Assembly (NCBI RefSeq): GCF_004341205.1
Contig: NZ_SLUL01000001.1
Coordinates: 62,001-126,000 of the forward strand
DNA length: 64,000 bases
DNA from: Thermolongibacillus altinsuensis
GTDB taxonomy: Bacteria; Bacillota; Bacilli; Bacillales; Anoxybacillaceae
Reading direction: 5' to 3'
In this document: piece by piece, positions 17,931-27,472 of the stretch
Layout of the letters: each line of letters begins with the position of its first letter
How positions within the stretch are numbered: the first letter of the stretch is position 1
Translations under genes and position numbers: made by a program
The notes under the pieces: generated by a model
What the model was told of the DNA's origin: nothing
What the model saw: only the letters and a program-made list of their open reading frames with translations
Database searches by the model: none

Positions 17931-19350
17931 ACAATTTTTCAAAGATGCGATTGGCGTTGGAACGAGTTTTGATTTAGGTGTTCGCAAATTAAAAGTTTTA
18001 AAAACGGATGTGCATCTTTACTATTGCAACGGTCTTTGCGATACGCAGTATATTATTAAGTTGCTTGAAATTCTTGTTGAGGCCAATGATCGTGAACGCC
18101 AGACTTCGAAGGTGAAAACGGTTATTGAAAATCGGCTTGTGCACCAACAAGTCAACCCTATTGAAAATTTAGATGAAGCGGTTGATTTTTTATTAACAGG
18201 GCTCATTCTCCTATTCATTGAAGGAGAAACGACGGCATTTGCTGTCGATGTGCGCAGCTATCCAGGAAGACAGCCTGAAGAACCAGATACGGAAAAGGTG
18301 GTGCGCGGAGCACGCGATGGATATGTAGAAAATATTATTGTGAACACGGCGCTGACACGTCGCCGCATTCGCGATGAACGGCTGCGTTTTGAAATGCTTC
18401 AAATCGGGGAACGTTCGAAGACGGACGTTTGCATTGCTTACATTCAAGATGTGGCCAATCCTGGGCTTGTCGAACTCATTAAAAAAGAGCTTCAAGAAAT
18501 TGAAATTGACGGATTGACGATGGCGGATAAAACCGTTGAGGAATTTTTAGTAAAGCAAGGATACAATCCGTATCCGCTCGTTCGCTATACGGAGCGTCCC
18601 GATGTGGCGGCGAATCATTTGTTAGAAGGGCATGTTCTTGTGATGGTCGATACATCACCAAGCGTCATTATTACGCCAACGACGTATTTTCATCATGTAC
18701 AACATGCGGAAGAGTATCGGCAGTCACCCGCAGTTGGAACGTTTGTCCGTTGGGTTCGTTTTTTCGGCATTATCGCTTCGCTCTTTTTGTTGCCGCTTTG
18801 GTCTTTATTCGTTTTAGAACCTTCGTTGTTGCCGAAAAATTTAGCATATATCGGTCCGAATGAAAAAGCGAACATTCCAATTTTGGTGCAACTGTTAATC
18901 GCCGATATTGGGATTGAGTTTTTACGCATGGCTGCCATTCATACACCGACGCCGCTATCGACGGCGATGGGCTTAATTGCGGCAGCGTTAATAGGGGAAA
19001 TTGCAATTAATGTCGGTTTGTTTGTTCCTGAAGTCATTTTATATGTTTCAATTGCCGCCATCGGCTCATTCGCAACGCCAAGCTATGAATTAAGTGTTGC
19101 AAATAAAATTTCCCGGCTTATTTTGCTGATTGTGATTGCTGCGTTTGGCGTGCCCGGATTTATGATCGGTGTGACTGCGTATGTTCTTTTTCTTGTTAAC
19201 ATCCGTTCGCTCAATACGCCTTATTTGTGGCCGTTTATTCCGTTTGATCCAGGAGCGTTTATGCAAATTCTTGTCCGTCGTTCCGTCGCAGGTTCGTCGA
19301 TTCGTCCAAGCATCGTTCATCCGCAAAACCGCCAAAAACAACCGACATAA
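17881..19350 (+). CDS. spoVAF: SpoVAF, GerA-family spore membrane protein
   Basis: Homologue of the A subunits of nutrient germinant receptors. The 489 residues have a large hydrophilic N-terminal domain (to about 290), then about five membrane helices from about residue 295 to 450. Landmarks: DVASPGLVE-like [33 protein letters not shown] 17881 is chosen because AAGGAGTG precedes it and gives the usual length; the frame is open back to 17785 inside spoVAEA. It overlaps spoVAEA by 50 bases and closes the operon. Confidence 0.93.
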   Translation: MPVQNHIPISSNLKENEQFFKDAIGVGTSFDLGVRKLKVLKTDVHLYYCNGLCDTQYIIKLLEILVEANDRERQTSKVKTVIENRLVHQQVNPIENLDEAVDFLLTGLILLFIEGETTAFAVDVRSYPGRQPEEPDTEKVVRGARDGYVENIIVNTALTRRRIRDERLRFEMLQIGERSKTDVCIAYIQDVANPGLVELIKKELQEIEIDGLTMADKTVEEFLVKQGYNPYPLVRYTERPDVAANHLLEGHVLVMVDTSPSVIITPTTYFHHVQHAEEYRQSPAVGTFVRWVRFFGIIASLFLLPLWSLFVLEPSLLPKNLAYIGPNEKANIPILVQLLIADIGIEFLRMAAIHTPTPLSTAMGLIAAALIGEIAINVGLFVPEVILYVSIAAIGSFATPSYELSVANKISRLILLIVIAAFGVPGFMIGVTAYVLFLVNIRSLNTPYLWPFIPFDPGAFMQILVRRSVAGSSIRPSIVHPQNRQKQPT

Positions 19351-19437
19351 AAAAAGGTTGAAACATCGTGCTAATTATGGTAAGTTTTCCTTAATTATTT
19401 TGTACGATTGATCATCAAGAGGAGAGGAAGACGAAAG

Positions 19438-20754
19438 ATGTTTCATGGAACGAGTCGAGTTAATGAACGGGGGCATTTAGAAATCGGTGGAGTCGATACC
19501 ATTGAACTGGCAAAAACGTATGGCACACCGCTTTACGTGTACGATGTTGCGCTCATTCGCAAGCGCGCTCGTGCATTTAAACAAACGTTTGAAAAGCACG
19601 GACTTCGTGCACAAGTCGCTTATGCGAGCAAAGCATTTTCCGCGATTGCGATCGTTCAACTGATGGCAGAAGAAGGATTGTCGCTCGATGTCGTTTCAGG
19701 CGGAGAGTTGTATACAGCTCTGAAAGCCGGTTTTCCTGTTGAGCGCATTCATTTTCATGGCAACAATAAAAGTCGGGAAGAATTGGAAATGGCGCTTCGT
19801 GCAGGCATTGGCTGCATCGTCGTTGATAACTTTTATGAGCTGTCGCTTTTAGAGCAGTTAAGTCGGGAGTTTGAACGAAAAACGCCGATTTTGCTTCGGG
19901 TTACGCCGGGAATTGAAGCTCATACGCACGATTACATTTTAACGGGGCAAGAAGATTCAAAGTTTGGATTTGATTTGCATAACGGTCAAGCGGATGAGGC
20001 GCTCAAGCAAGCGCTCGCTTCTCCGCATCTGCAAGTGCTTGGCATCCATTGTCATATCGGTTCGCAAATTTTTGAGGCAACCGGCTTTGTGCTTGCGGCG
20101 AAAAAACTATTTGAAAAATTAGCTGCATGGCGTGATCAATATCGCTTTGTCGCTGAAGTGGTCAACCTTGGCGGTGGTTTTGGCATTCGCTATACGAGCG
20201 AGGATGATCCGTTAGCGCCTGAACAATATGTCGAAGAAATTATTCAGGAAGTGAAGCGAGACGTTGAGATGTTTTCGCTCCCAATGCCAGAAATTTGGAT
20301 TGAGCCGGGACGCTCGCTTGTTGGAGATGCGGGGACGACGATTTATTCGATCGGTTCGCGCAAAGAAGTGCCAAACATCCGTCAATATGTTGCTGTTGAT
20401 GGAGGAATGAGCGACAACATTCGTCCCGCTCTTTATGAGGCCAAATACGAGGCGGTGCTTGCGAATCGCGTTCTCGATGAAAAAGAAGAAGTTGTCTCGA
20501 TCGCCGGAAAGTGCTGTGAATCAGGCGATATGCTCATTTGGGATTTACCGCTTCCAAAAGCAGAGGCTGGGGATTATTTGGCGGTATTTTGTACCGGTGC
20601 ATACGGCTATGCGATGGCAAACAATTACAATCGTTTGCCGCGTCCTGCTGTTGTGTTTGTGGAAAATGGCGAAGCCCAGCTCGTCATTCGCCGTGAAACG
20701 TATGAAGATTTAGTGCGTTTGGATGTGCCGTTGAAGACGAAAGTGAATAAGTGA
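19438..20754 (+). CDS. lysA: Diaminopimelate decarboxylase
   Basis: Pyridoxal-phosphate enzyme that makes lysine from meso-diaminopimelate, the last step of the pathway. The 438 residues have the PLP lysine in AYASKAFSA (K65), the phosphate-binding NLGGGFGI, EPGRSLVGDAG, and the active-site GKCCESGD. ATG 19438 follows GAGGAGAGGAAG; the frame is open to 19408 without a better site. Located after spoVA as in B. subtilis. Confidence 0.96.
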   Translation: MFHGTSRVNERGHLEIGGVDTIELAKTYGTPLYVYDVALIRKRARAFKQTFEKHGLRAQVAYASKAFSAIAIVQLMAEEGLSLDVVSGGELYTALKAGFPVERIHFHGNNKSREELEMALRAGIGCIVVDNFYELSLLEQLSREFERKTPILLRVTPGIEAHTHDYILTGQEDSKFGFDLHNGQADEALKQALASPHLQVLGIHCHIGSQIFEATGFVLAAKKLFEKLAAWRDQYRFVAEVVNLGGGFGIRYTSEDDPLAPEQYVEEIIQEVKRDVEMFSLPMPEIWIEPGRSLVGDAGTTIYSIGSRKEVPNIRQYVAVDGGMSDNIRPALYEAKYEAVLANRVLDEKEEVVSIAGKCCESGDMLIWDLPLPKAEAGDYLAVFCTGAYGYAMANNYNRLPRPAVVFVENGEAQLVIRRETYEDLVRLDVPLKTKVNK

Positions 20755-20761
20755 AATGAGA

Positions 20762-20804
20762 AAAAGACTCTAACATGAAACGGCTGTTAGAGTCTTTTCT
20801 TTTA
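20762..20804. terminator. Bidirectional terminator after lysA
   Basis: AAAAGACTCTAACA / TGTTAGAGTCTTTT perfect 14-bp stem, then CTTTTATA. The convergent metallophosphoesterase gene stops inside it at 20770. Confidence 0.9.
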
Positions 20805-21636
20805 TATTTGTTAATGGAATATGATGCAACGTAATCTCTGGACGACTGCCGACGCGAATATTGATCAACGTTTGTCCCAATCCTTCGCTGATATAGAACG
20901 GCTTTCCATTATAAAAATGCAAACCTTTAATCATGTTCATTTTCAACATTTTTTTCGCCATCTTAGCAAGATGGTAAGGCTTAGGCCAATGAATTTGTCC
21001 GCCGTGAAAATGACCGGATAAGAGGTAATCGAAAGGAAATTTTTTCATTTGAAGGACAATGCTTGGATCATGGGTTAAGACTAAATGAAAACCCCTTTTG
21101 GCCCCGGAAAATGCTTGATTTAAATCGCTTCTATTTGTATAAAAATCATCAATTCCAATAATATTGACCGGTCTTCCTTCAATGACAATCGTTTCATTTT
21201 CATTTTGCAATGTTTTGCAACCATATTTCTTTAATGTTTTTTTGAGTTGATCAAAATCCGCTTGTTTTAATTTGTAATCGTGATTCCCAAACACAGCATA
21301 GATCCCGTATTTGGCATCTAACTGATTAAAGACTTTTAAATAAGGAATCAGTTTTGGAATGCTTTGTTTTTTATCTAAATAATCACCTGTAAGCGCAATT
21401 AAATCAATTTTTTCATCTTTCAATCTATGATAAAGCTGCTTTGGTGAAATGGAAATTTTCTCAAGATGCATATCGGAAATTTGTAAAACCGTAAAGGTGT
21501 TTGGCGAAGGATCGCCTGATGTGTCCAAAGATAGATGAACTTTATTTAAAATAAGTTTATGTGTATTTTTATATGTCTTATAAAACAGCAGTATAAAGGC
21601 AACTATAACTATAATGAAAAAGATGATCACCATCAT
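20770..21636 (-). CDS. Membrane-anchored metallophosphoesterase
   Basis: A 288-residue calcineurin-like phosphoesterase. Residues 1-20 form one membrane helix. Metal-binding motifs follow in order: SDMHLE, TGDYLD, FGNHD, LTHDP and SGHFHGGQ, all intact. Substrate unknown; relatives (YkuE, YpbG type) act on phospholipid or lipid-linked phosphates. It is on the minus strand, visibly richer in A/T and Lys/Ile codons than its neighbours, and not part of the usual lysA-ypuA neighbourhood. AGGAGGAAAAT precedes the tandem ATGs at 21636 and 21633. Confidence 0.85.
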   Translation of the reverse strand: MMVIIFFIIVIVAFILLFYKTYKNTHKLILNKVHLSLDTSGDPSPNTFTVLQISDMHLEKISISPKQLYHRLKDEKIDLIALTGDYLDKKQSIPKLIPYLKVFNQLDAKYGIYAVFGNHDYKLKQADFDQLKKTLKKYGCKTLQNENETIVIEGRPVNIIGIDDFYTNRSDLNQAFSGAKRGFHLVLTHDPSIVLQMKKFPFDYLLSGHFHGGQIHWPKPYHLAKMAKKMLKMNMIKGLHFYNGKPFYISEGLGQTLINIRVGSRPEITLHHIPLTNIKEKTLTAVSC

Positions 21637-21735
21637 ATTTTCCTCCTATATGAATCCCTTTCTCCTATGTCAATTATAGAGAAAAACAAGTGAGATGGTT
21701 AGAGGGAATTGATGGTGTAAAACCGTGAATGTAGA

Positions 21736-22317
21736 TTACGAAAGGAATGCGGTAAAGTAAAGTTCGTTGTAAAAGAAACATTTTTTGAATTTCTTTAAAA
21801 CCGTGCATTGAAAATCCCCTGCGGTAAAGTATTTTATATACTCATCCTCATTTCGTATATATTCACCTTTGTCGTAACGTTTCATAAACCAATTGCTGAT
21901 GTGGCTATTTTCGAAAAAACAAGGCTCTATGGCAACCACTTTCCCATCTGCTTTTAAAACCCTTTTAAATTCCTTGATGTAGTTCGTGATTTGTTCAGGT
22001 GGAATGTGATGCAGAACAGCTATAATTAAAATGAAATCAAAACTTTGATCATCAGCAGGGATTTCATTTCCAGAAAACGAGCCAAAGCGATATTGCGGAT
22101 ATTTTTTTTGAGCAAAATCGATTCGCCTTTTGTCTGGATCGATTCCGAAATAATGTTCTGGAGAGGAGAGCGTACAGTTTGCTCCAGTGCCTGCACCGAA
22201 ATCTAGTACTTTTTTATTTGCAAAATCGAAATGTTGCTGTATATGATTTTGGATATATTTTTTTGTGAACCATTTTGGCCGAACAAATGTATGGTAAACG
22301 CTTGGTGGTAATTGCAA
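21736..22317 (-). CDS. SAM-dependent methyltransferase, class I
   Basis: A 193-residue product with the SAM-binding motif I VLDFGAGTG (about residues 37-45), the acidic end of the next strand (GIDPD) and motif IV FILIIAVLHHIP followed by VLKADGKVVAIEP. Substrate unknown. The start is probably TTG 22317: no ATG is available and a stop lies a few codons upstream; AAGGACGG sits about 11 bases before it. AT-rich like its neighbour, and likely part of the same inserted segment. Confidence 0.75.
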   Translation of the reverse strand: MQLPPSVYHTFVRPKWFTKKYIQNHIQQHFDFANKKVLDFGAGTGANCTLSSPEHYFGIDPDKRRIDFAQKKYPQYRFGSFSGNEIPADDQSFDFILIIAVLHHIPPEQITNYIKEFKRVLKADGKVVAIEPCFFENSHISNWFMKRYDKGEYIRNEDEYIKYFTAGDFQCTVLKKFKKCFFYNELYFTAFLS

Positions 22318-22486
22318 ACCGTCACACCGTCCTTATATGTTTGATGCAGTAAAATGTGCTCGATTGTTATTGTGCTTAAATGAATGGGTGAATATATTAG
22401 GAAATTTATGTTATCTTTCATTAATATGGCGATGAATAAAGCTTCTGACATATCTCAGCATAATAGAAGACCGCTTTTCTGCCATA

Positions 22487-22510
22487 GGCGGCAAGAGTTT
22501 TCTTGCCGCC
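22487..22510. repeat. Perfect 9-bp inverted repeat in the gap upstream of the methyltransferase
   Basis: GGCGGCAAG and CTTGCCGCC with a 6-base loop. It has no T-run on either side and lies in the 285-base gap 22318-22602, which otherwise holds only AT-rich sequence and the ypuA terminator. GC-rich surroundings (GCCATAGGCGGC, GCCTCGGCATGC) differ from the flanks. Confidence 0.6.
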
Positions 22511-22567
22511 TCGGCATGCGAACGGCAAAAAGCTTAATCATGACATGATGAACCGAGTGCATTTACA

Positions 22568-22596
22568 TAAAAAAAAGGGGGATTCCCCCTTTTTTG
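22568..22596 (-). terminator. ypuA terminator
   Basis: AAAAAAAAGGGGG ATT CCCCCTTTTTT, a symmetric hairpin just beyond the minus-strand ypuA stop at 22603. Confidence 0.85.
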
Positions 22597-22602
22597 CGTA
22601 AT

Positions 22603-23478
22603 TTACAGTTTTGATCCTGAAATAAACGCTGATTTAATGGCATTCCAAATCTCTCTTAAAATATCGGCGATGCGTTGCATAAACGTTTGACCTTCTTCCG
22701 ATTGAAGGAAAGCAGAGAGTTGGTCTTTTGCTTTCGCAAGCTGATCGTTCACTTGATTCCAATCAATGTTTGCATTTTTCATTTTGTTGAAAAGCGAAAT
22801 TAAGCTGTTGATTTCGTCTTCGGTTAACGTAATGCCTAAATCTTTAGCGACGCGCTCAATAATCGCGCGCAAGTCCTCATCTGTTTTCGGAGCGTTTTTA
22901 GCGATTTCTTCCTTAATTCCTGCAAGAAGAGCGACCGCTTGATCGTTTCCGATCGATTTGCCGAGCTGCGCTGTTTTCACCATTTCCTCGTTGGCTACTT
23001 TTTTCACTTCATCTGGAATGACTTTGTCGGAAGACACTTCATATGCTTTCATCAAGCCGGTTAATGCTGCCGTTCCAGAGACAGGAAACGGAGCGGTGAT
23101 ATAGATTTTCGCGTCTTTCACTCCTGCGGTAATGAGGGCATTCATGTACATTTCTTTTGTTACCCAGTTAATGTTGTTCGTTTCCACTTCCAATCCTGAA
23201 CCAGGTGCACCGATCGTAATCATGGAAGATGAAATGGCTTTTGTGCCAATTTGTCCTTTCGGAATGACGTCGCCGAGATATTTATGTTCTTCGGCGTTCG
23301 AGACGGTAATGATTTCGGCATTTTCCGGCGCGTTCATTTCTTTCAAAACTTGTTGTTTTTGTTGCTCCGTCAAGTTTTCGCCAAGCGTCACAATGACGTC
23401 TCCTTCAACAGCGTCAGCGGCGCTGATCGTTGGAAAAAGAAAAAGCATAGCTATGAATAAAAGCGATAATTTCTTCAT
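22603..23478 (-). CDS. ypuA: YpuA-like secreted protein (DUF1002)
   Basis: A 291-residue protein with a signal peptide (about 1-22, KLSLLFIAMLFLFPTISAADA) and the DUF1002 pattern: VIVTLGENLTEQQ, ITIGAPGSGLEV, GVKDAKIYITAPFPVSGTAA. Function unknown. ATG 23478 is used because AAAGGAG stands 8 bases upstream; the open frame continues to 23568 without a ribosome site. Next to ppiB and divergent from it, as in B. subtilis. Confidence 0.9.
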   Translation of the reverse strand: MKKLSLLFIAMLFLFPTISAADAVEGDVIVTLGENLTEQQKQQVLKEMNAPENAEIITVSNAEEHKYLGDVIPKGQIGTKAISSSMITIGAPGSGLEVETNNINWVTKEMYMNALITAGVKDAKIYITAPFPVSGTAALTGLMKAYEVSSDKVIPDEVKKVANEEMVKTAQLGKSIGNDQAVALLAGIKEEIAKNAPKTDEDLRAIIERVAKDLGITLTEDEINSLISLFNKMKNANIDWNQVNDQLAKAKDQLSAFLQSEEGQTFMQRIADILREIWNAIKSAFISGSKL

Positions 23479-23602
23479 GTCATCACACTCCTTTATTATG
23501 GATTCATTTTTCATTGTACAAACATTTTCGTGAAGATAGAAGCGAAATGTAGTAAAATGAAAGAGCATTTGTTTTTACGTTAGAAAGGTGGCGAAGGTTT
23601 CA

Positions 23603-24040
23603 ATGGTGAAAAAAGGTTATATTTTAATGGACAGCGGAGAAAAAATCGAATTTGAACTGTTTCCGAATGAAGCGCCGATCACGGTTAAAAATTTCGAAAA
23701 ATTAGCAAACGAAGGATTTTATGACGGATTAACGTTTCACCGCGTCATTCCGGGATTTGTGAGCCAAGGGGGATGCCCGCGCGGCAACGGAACAGGCGAT
23801 GCGGGTTACACGATTCCATGCGAAACGGATGGGAATCCTCATAAACATATTGAAGGTGCAATGTCCATGGCTCATCGCGGCCGTGATACAGGAAGCTGTC
23901 AATTTTTTATTTGTCATGAACCGCAGCCGCATTTAGACGGTGTACATACTGTATTCGGCCAAGTAACATCGGGGATGGATGTTGTGAAAGCGATGAAAAA
24001 CGGCGATGTCATGAAAGAAGTAAAAGTATGGGAAGAGTAA
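23603..24040 (+). CDS. ppiB: Peptidyl-prolyl cis-trans isomerase, cyclophilin type
   Basis: Speeds proline isomerisation in protein folding in the cytoplasm; 145 residues, no signal peptide. Cyclophilin motifs: [41 protein letters not shown] and [19 protein letters not shown] has Cys where most have Gly-Ser or Ser-Gln, a minor change. ATG 23603 gives the family N-terminus (KKGYIL); GTG 23588 lies inside the Shine-Dalgarno AAAGGTGG. Confidence 0.94.
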   Translation: MVKKGYILMDSGEKIEFELFPNEAPITVKNFEKLANEGFYDGLTFHRVIPGFVSQGGCPRGNGTGDAGYTIPCETDGNPHKHIEGAMSMAHRGRDTGSCQFFICHEPQPHLDGVHTVFGQVTSGMDVVKAMKNGDVMKEVKVWEE

Positions 24041-24043
24041 AGG

Positions 24044-24079
24044 AAAAAGCTTAACAGATGCGTTCTGTTAAGCTTTTTT
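24044..24079 (+). terminator. ppiB terminator
   Basis: AAAAAGCTTAACAGA / TCTGTTAAGCTTTTTT long perfect stem with a T-run. Confidence 0.92.
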
Positions 24080-24095
24080 GAAAGGATGGGACAAA

Positions 24096-24182
24096 ATGAA
24101 GAAGAATTGGATTTTGTTTTTCATTTTGCTCGGTGCCAGTTTGGTGTGGGGACTTGTGTATTGGCTGTTCATTGCTAAATGA
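24096..24182 (+). CDS. Candidate 28-residue membrane peptide
   Basis: ATG 24096 is preceded by AAAGGATGGG at good spacing. The product starts KKNW and is otherwise one hydrophobic helix (ILFFILLGASLVWGLVYWLF) ending IAK. It is separated from ppiB by a terminator and its stop touches the -35 of the ribD promoter. Positive-inside charge and a full ribosome site favour a real small membrane protein; family unknown. Confidence 0.5.
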   Translation: MKKNWILFFILLGASLVWGLVYWLFIAK

Positions 24183-24210
24183 TGGACATTTGTTTGTATT
24201 GTGATATAAT
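24183..24210 (+). promoter_or_regulatory. sigma-A promoter of the riboflavin operon
   Basis: TGGACA (24183-24188, one mismatch) and TATAAT (24205-24210) with a 16-base spacer, 21 bases before the FMN aptamer. Confidence 0.75.
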
Positions 24211-24231
24211 GATAGAAAAATGAAATATATT

Positions 24232-24366
24232 CAATCCTTCGGGGCAGGGTGAAATTCCCGACCGGCGGTGATGAAACGAAAAACGTTTCTCAGCCCGCGA
24301 GCCGTATAGGCACGATCCGGTGAAATTCCGGAGCCGACAGTATAGTCTGGATGGGAGAAGGATTGC
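24232..24366 (+). ncRNA. FMN riboswitch (RFN element)
   Basis: Closing stem CAATCCTTC / GAAGGATTG, with the conserved GGGGCAGGGTGAAATTCCCGACCGGCGGT, AGCCCGCGAGCC and GATCCGGTGAAATTCCGGAGCCGACAGT segments, and TATAGTCTGGATG at the end. It senses FMN; with the downstream terminator at 24461 it should shut off ribD-ribT when FMN is high. Confidence 0.97.
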
Positions 24367-24460
24367 CGAAAACTCACGTTCGCTATGTTTTTCGAAACAT
24401 GTTACGCGACGTTGGGTTATTTTTGCTATGCAAAAAAAAGGCGATCTTTACATACATCTG

Positions 24461-24494
24461 CCCTAGGACTTATTTCCTAGGGTTTTTATTTTTA
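24461..24494 (+). terminator. Riboswitch-controlled terminator before ribD
   Basis: CCCTAGGA / TCCTAGGG hairpin (24461-24482) then TTTTTATTTTT. The segment between aptamer and hairpin (24367-24460) has the space for an antiterminator; I did not work out its exact pairing. Confidence 0.85.
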
Positions 24495-24515
24495 GTAAAG
24501 AAAGGCGGTGAATGG

Positions 24516-25595
24516 ATGAACGATGAACAATATATGCGCTTTGCTTTGCAGCTGGCGCAAGCAGCGGTCGGACAAACATCGCCTAACCCTGTTGTCGGTG
24601 CGGTCGTTGTCAAAGACGGAGAAATTGTCGGATTTGGCACTCATTTAAAAGCGGGCGAGCCGCATGCGGAAGTGCATGCGTTGCGCATGGCAGGCGAGAA
24701 AGCGAAAGGGGCAACGGTGTATGTGACGCTTGAACCGTGCAGCCATTACGGCAAAACGCCGCCGTGTGCGGATTTGCTCATTGAAAAAGAAGTGAGACGG
24801 GTTGTCGTTGCCACAACGGATCCAAATCCGCTTGTGGCGGGAAAAGGAATTGCGAAATTGCGTCAGGCAGGCATTGCCGTCGATGTTGGCGTGCTCAAAG
24901 AAGAAGCGGATGAATTAAACGAAATGTTTTTCCATTATATTTCAACAAAAACGCCGTATGTAACGTTAAAGTATGCGATGAGTTTAGATGGAAAAATTGC
25001 CACAAAAACAGGGGAAAGCAAATGGATTACGTCCGAGGAGGCCCGGCGAGATGTGCATCGTTATCGCCGCGCGCACGATGCGATTTTAGTCGGAGTGGAA
25101 ACGGTGCTTGCCGATGATCCAAGCTTGACGGTGCGTCTTGGCGACGGCGGAAAAAATCCGATTCGCATCATTTTAGATACGCGTTTGCGCACTCCGCTTG
25201 AAGCAAAAGTCGTTCGTGACGGAGAAACTCCGACGTGGATCGTTGTCGGAAGTGAAGTAACCGAAGCGCAAATGGCGCCATACCGTGAAAAAAATGTGCA
25301 AATCATTCAAATGAATGAAGCGTCTATTACGATTCCGTCGCTTTTAAAGGTGCTCGGCGAAAAAAAGGTGATGTCACTGTTTGTCGAAGGCGGAGCAGCG
25401 GTGCATGGAAGCTTTGTTGCCGCTAAAGCGTTTCAACAAGTGATCGCGTATATCGCGCCGAAATTCATTGGCGGAAAAGAGGCTCCTTCGCCGGTCGGCG
25501 GAAGCGGATTTGCGCATATGGCGGAAGTAATGTCTTTACAGATTAAGCAGGTCGAAACAATCGGTCCAGATATCAAAATTGTGGCTAAAGGATGA
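24516..25595 (+). CDS. ribD: Bifunctional riboflavin deaminase/reductase
   Basis: Carries out deamination then reduction of the pyrimidine intermediate in riboflavin synthesis. 359 residues: deaminase domain 1-145 with zinc site H50-A-E52 and PC-x8-C (C75, C84), and reductase domain 146-359 (VTLKYAMSLDGKIA, WITSEEARRDVHRYR). ATG 24516 is used because AAAGGCGGTG precedes it; an open frame upstream to 24351 belongs to the riboswitch leader. Its stop overlaps the ribosome site of ribE. Confidence 0.96.
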   Translation: MNDEQYMRFALQLAQAAVGQTSPNPVVGAVVVKDGEIVGFGTHLKAGEPHAEVHALRMAGEKAKGATVYVTLEPCSHYGKTPPCADLLIEKEVRRVVVATTDPNPLVAGKGIAKLRQAGIAVDVGVLKEEADELNEMFFHYISTKTPYVTLKYAMSLDGKIATKTGESKWITSEEARRDVHRYRRAHDAILVGVETVLADDPSLTVRLGDGGKNPIRIILDTRLRTPLEAKVVRDGETPTWIVVGSEVTEAQMAPYREKNVQIIQMNEASITIPSLLKVLGEKKVMSLFVEGGAAVHGSFVAAKAFQQVIAYIAPKFIGGKEAPSPVGGSGFAHMAEVMSLQIKQVETIGPDIKIVAKG

Positions 25596-25600
25596 TGTCG

Positions 25601-26239
25601 ATGTTTACAGGGATTATTGAAGAAGTCGGAACCGTAGAACAAATCAAGCAAACAGGCGAGGCGATGGTGTTTACGATTGGCGCCCGCAAAGTGCTAGAAG
25701 ACGTTCAGCTCGGCGACAGTATTGCTGTGAACGGCGTATGTTTAACTGTGACGTCGTTTACGGATCGCTCGTTCACCGTCGATGTTATGCCTGAGACGGT
25801 AAAGGCGACTTCGTTGCGCACATTAACGCGCGGGGCGAAAGTCAATTTAGAGCGAGCGATGGCAGCAAACGGAAGATTCGGCGGTCATTTTGTCTCCGGA
25901 CATGTTGATGGCATCGGAGAAATTGTTCGTAAGCAGCCTGTGGCGAATGCGGTATATTACGACATTAAAGTGCCGCGCGAATTGCGTAAGTATATGATTT
26001 TAAAAGGTTCCGTCGCCGTTGATGGAACGAGCTTAACGATTTTTGGCTTGACCGATGAAACGTTTACGATTTCGCTCATTCCGCATACGCGCGAAGCAAC
26101 GATTTTAGGAGAAAAGAAAGTCGGCGATATCGTGAATATTGAATGTGACATCATCGGAAAATATGTTGAGCAATTTGTAAGCGGAAAAAAAGAGGAAACG
26201 ATCACGCTTGACTTCTTGGAAAAACATGGATTTAAGTGA
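25601..26239 (+). CDS. ribE: Riboflavin synthase alpha chain
   Basis: Makes riboflavin from two molecules of dimethylribityllumazine. 212 residues form two homologous lumazine-binding barrels, beginning MFTGIIEE and with the repeat start [28 protein letters not shown] and [13 protein letters not shown] 25601 follows AAAGGATGATG; nearby ATGs at 25592 and 25595 are too close to it and would not give the family N-terminus. It lies 5 bases after the ribD stop. Confidence 0.95.
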   Translation: MFTGIIEEVGTVEQIKQTGEAMVFTIGARKVLEDVQLGDSIAVNGVCLTVTSFTDRSFTVDVMPETVKATSLRTLTRGAKVNLERAMAANGRFGGHFVSGHVDGIGEIVRKQPVANAVYYDIKVPRELRKYMILKGSVAVDGTSLTIFGLTDETFTISLIPHTREATILGEKKVGDIVNIECDIIGKYVEQFVSGKKEETITLDFLEKHGFK

Positions 26240-26262
26240 TTTTAAGTAAAGGAGGGAGTACG

Positions 26263-27456
26263 ATGTTTCATTCCATTGAAGAAGCGATTTACGATTTAAT
26301 GCAGGGAAAAATTATTATTGTTTGCGACGATGAAGATCGTGAAAATGAAGGAGATTTTGTTGCGCTTGCCGAAAAAGCAACACCGGAAGTGATCAATTTT
26401 ATGATTACGCACGGCCGCGGGCTCGTGTGCGTGCCGATTACGGAAGAACTGGCGGAACGTCTCGATTTAACGCCGATGGTTAATCATAATACGGATTCGC
26501 ACGGAACGGCTTTTACAGTGAGCATTGATCATAAGTCAACGACGACGGGCATTAGCGCCTTCGAGCGTGCGCGAACGATTCAAGAGCTGCTCAATCCAGA
26601 AGCGAAAGCGAGCGATTTTAAACGACCTGGTCATGTTTTCCCGCTTGTCGCTAAAAAAGGCGGGGTGTTGCGCCGAGCAGGACATACGGAGGCAGCGGTT
26701 GATTTGGCGCAGCTTTGCGGTGCGAAGCCAGCGGGCGTCATTTGCGAAATTATTAAAGACGATGGCACGATGGCGCGCGTTCCAGATTTGCAAAAAATAG
26801 CCGAACAATTTGATATGAAAATGATTACGATCAAAGATTTAATCGCTTATCGCAATCGGAAAGAAAAATTGGTGAAGCGGGAAGTCGAAATTACGCTTCC
26901 AACCGATTTCGGCGAATTTAAAGTCATCGGCTATTCGAATACGCTCGATGGAAAAGAGCATTTAGCGATCGTCAAAGGGGAAGTCATTCCTGATGAACCG
27001 ATTTTAGTGCGCGTTCATTCGGAGTGTTTGACGGGCGATGTGTTTGGATCGCACCGTTGCGACTGCGGTCCGCAGCTTCATGCGGCGCTAAAGCAAATTG
27101 AAGAAGAAGGACGCGGTATTCTTTTATACATGCGTCAAGAAGGACGCGGCATTGGATTGCTAAATAAGCTGCGCGCTTATAAGTTGCAGGAACAAGGGTA
27201 TGATACAGTGGAAGCAAATGAAAAACTTGGCTTTGCGCCTGATTTGCGCGACTATGGAATAGGGGCGCAAATTTTAAAAGATTTAGGCGTGACGAAAATG
27301 CGACTGCTTACGAATAATCCGCGCAAAATCGCGGGCTTGAAAGGGTATGGTTTGGAAGTCGTTGAGCGCGTTCCGCTCCAAATGCCAGCAAGGCGCGAAA
27401 ATGAACGCTATTTGCGAACAAAATATGAAAAACTAGGACATTTGTTGCATTTTTAA
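26263..27456 (+). CDS. ribBA: Fused DHBP synthase and GTP cyclohydrolase II
   Basis: Supplies both precursors of riboflavin. The N-terminal 1-200 is DHBP synthase ([36 protein letters not shown]); the C-terminal 205-397 is GTP cyclohydrolase II with zinc ligands in [18 protein letters not shown] and the [13 protein letters not shown] segment. AAAGGAGGGAG precedes ATG 26263. Confidence 0.96.
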   Translation: MFHSIEEAIYDLMQGKIIIVCDDEDRENEGDFVALAEKATPEVINFMITHGRGLVCVPITEELAERLDLTPMVNHNTDSHGTAFTVSIDHKSTTTGISAFERARTIQELLNPEAKASDFKRPGHVFPLVAKKGGVLRRAGHTEAAVDLAQLCGAKPAGVICEIIKDDGTMARVPDLQKIAEQFDMKMITIKDLIAYRNRKEKLVKREVEITLPTDFGEFKVIGYSNTLDGKEHLAIVKGEVIPDEPILVRVHSECLTGDVFGSHRCDCGPQLHAALKQIEEEGRGILLYMRQEGRGIGLLNKLRAYKLQEQGYDTVEANEKLGFAPDLRDYGIGAQILKDLGVTKMRLLTNNPRKIAGLKGYGLEVVERVPLQMPARRENERYLRTKYEKLGHLLHF

Positions 27457-27472
27457 AAGGGGGAATGAAACG

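Noticed and set aside
22203-22451. 82-residue minus-strand frame over the methyltransferase start
   Set aside because: No ribosome site, low-complexity content, and it overlaps the better supported methyltransferase.
24351-24515. Open frame extending ribD upstream through the riboswitch
   Set aside because: It reads through the aptamer end and the terminator, with no ribosome site; ATG 24516 is the start.
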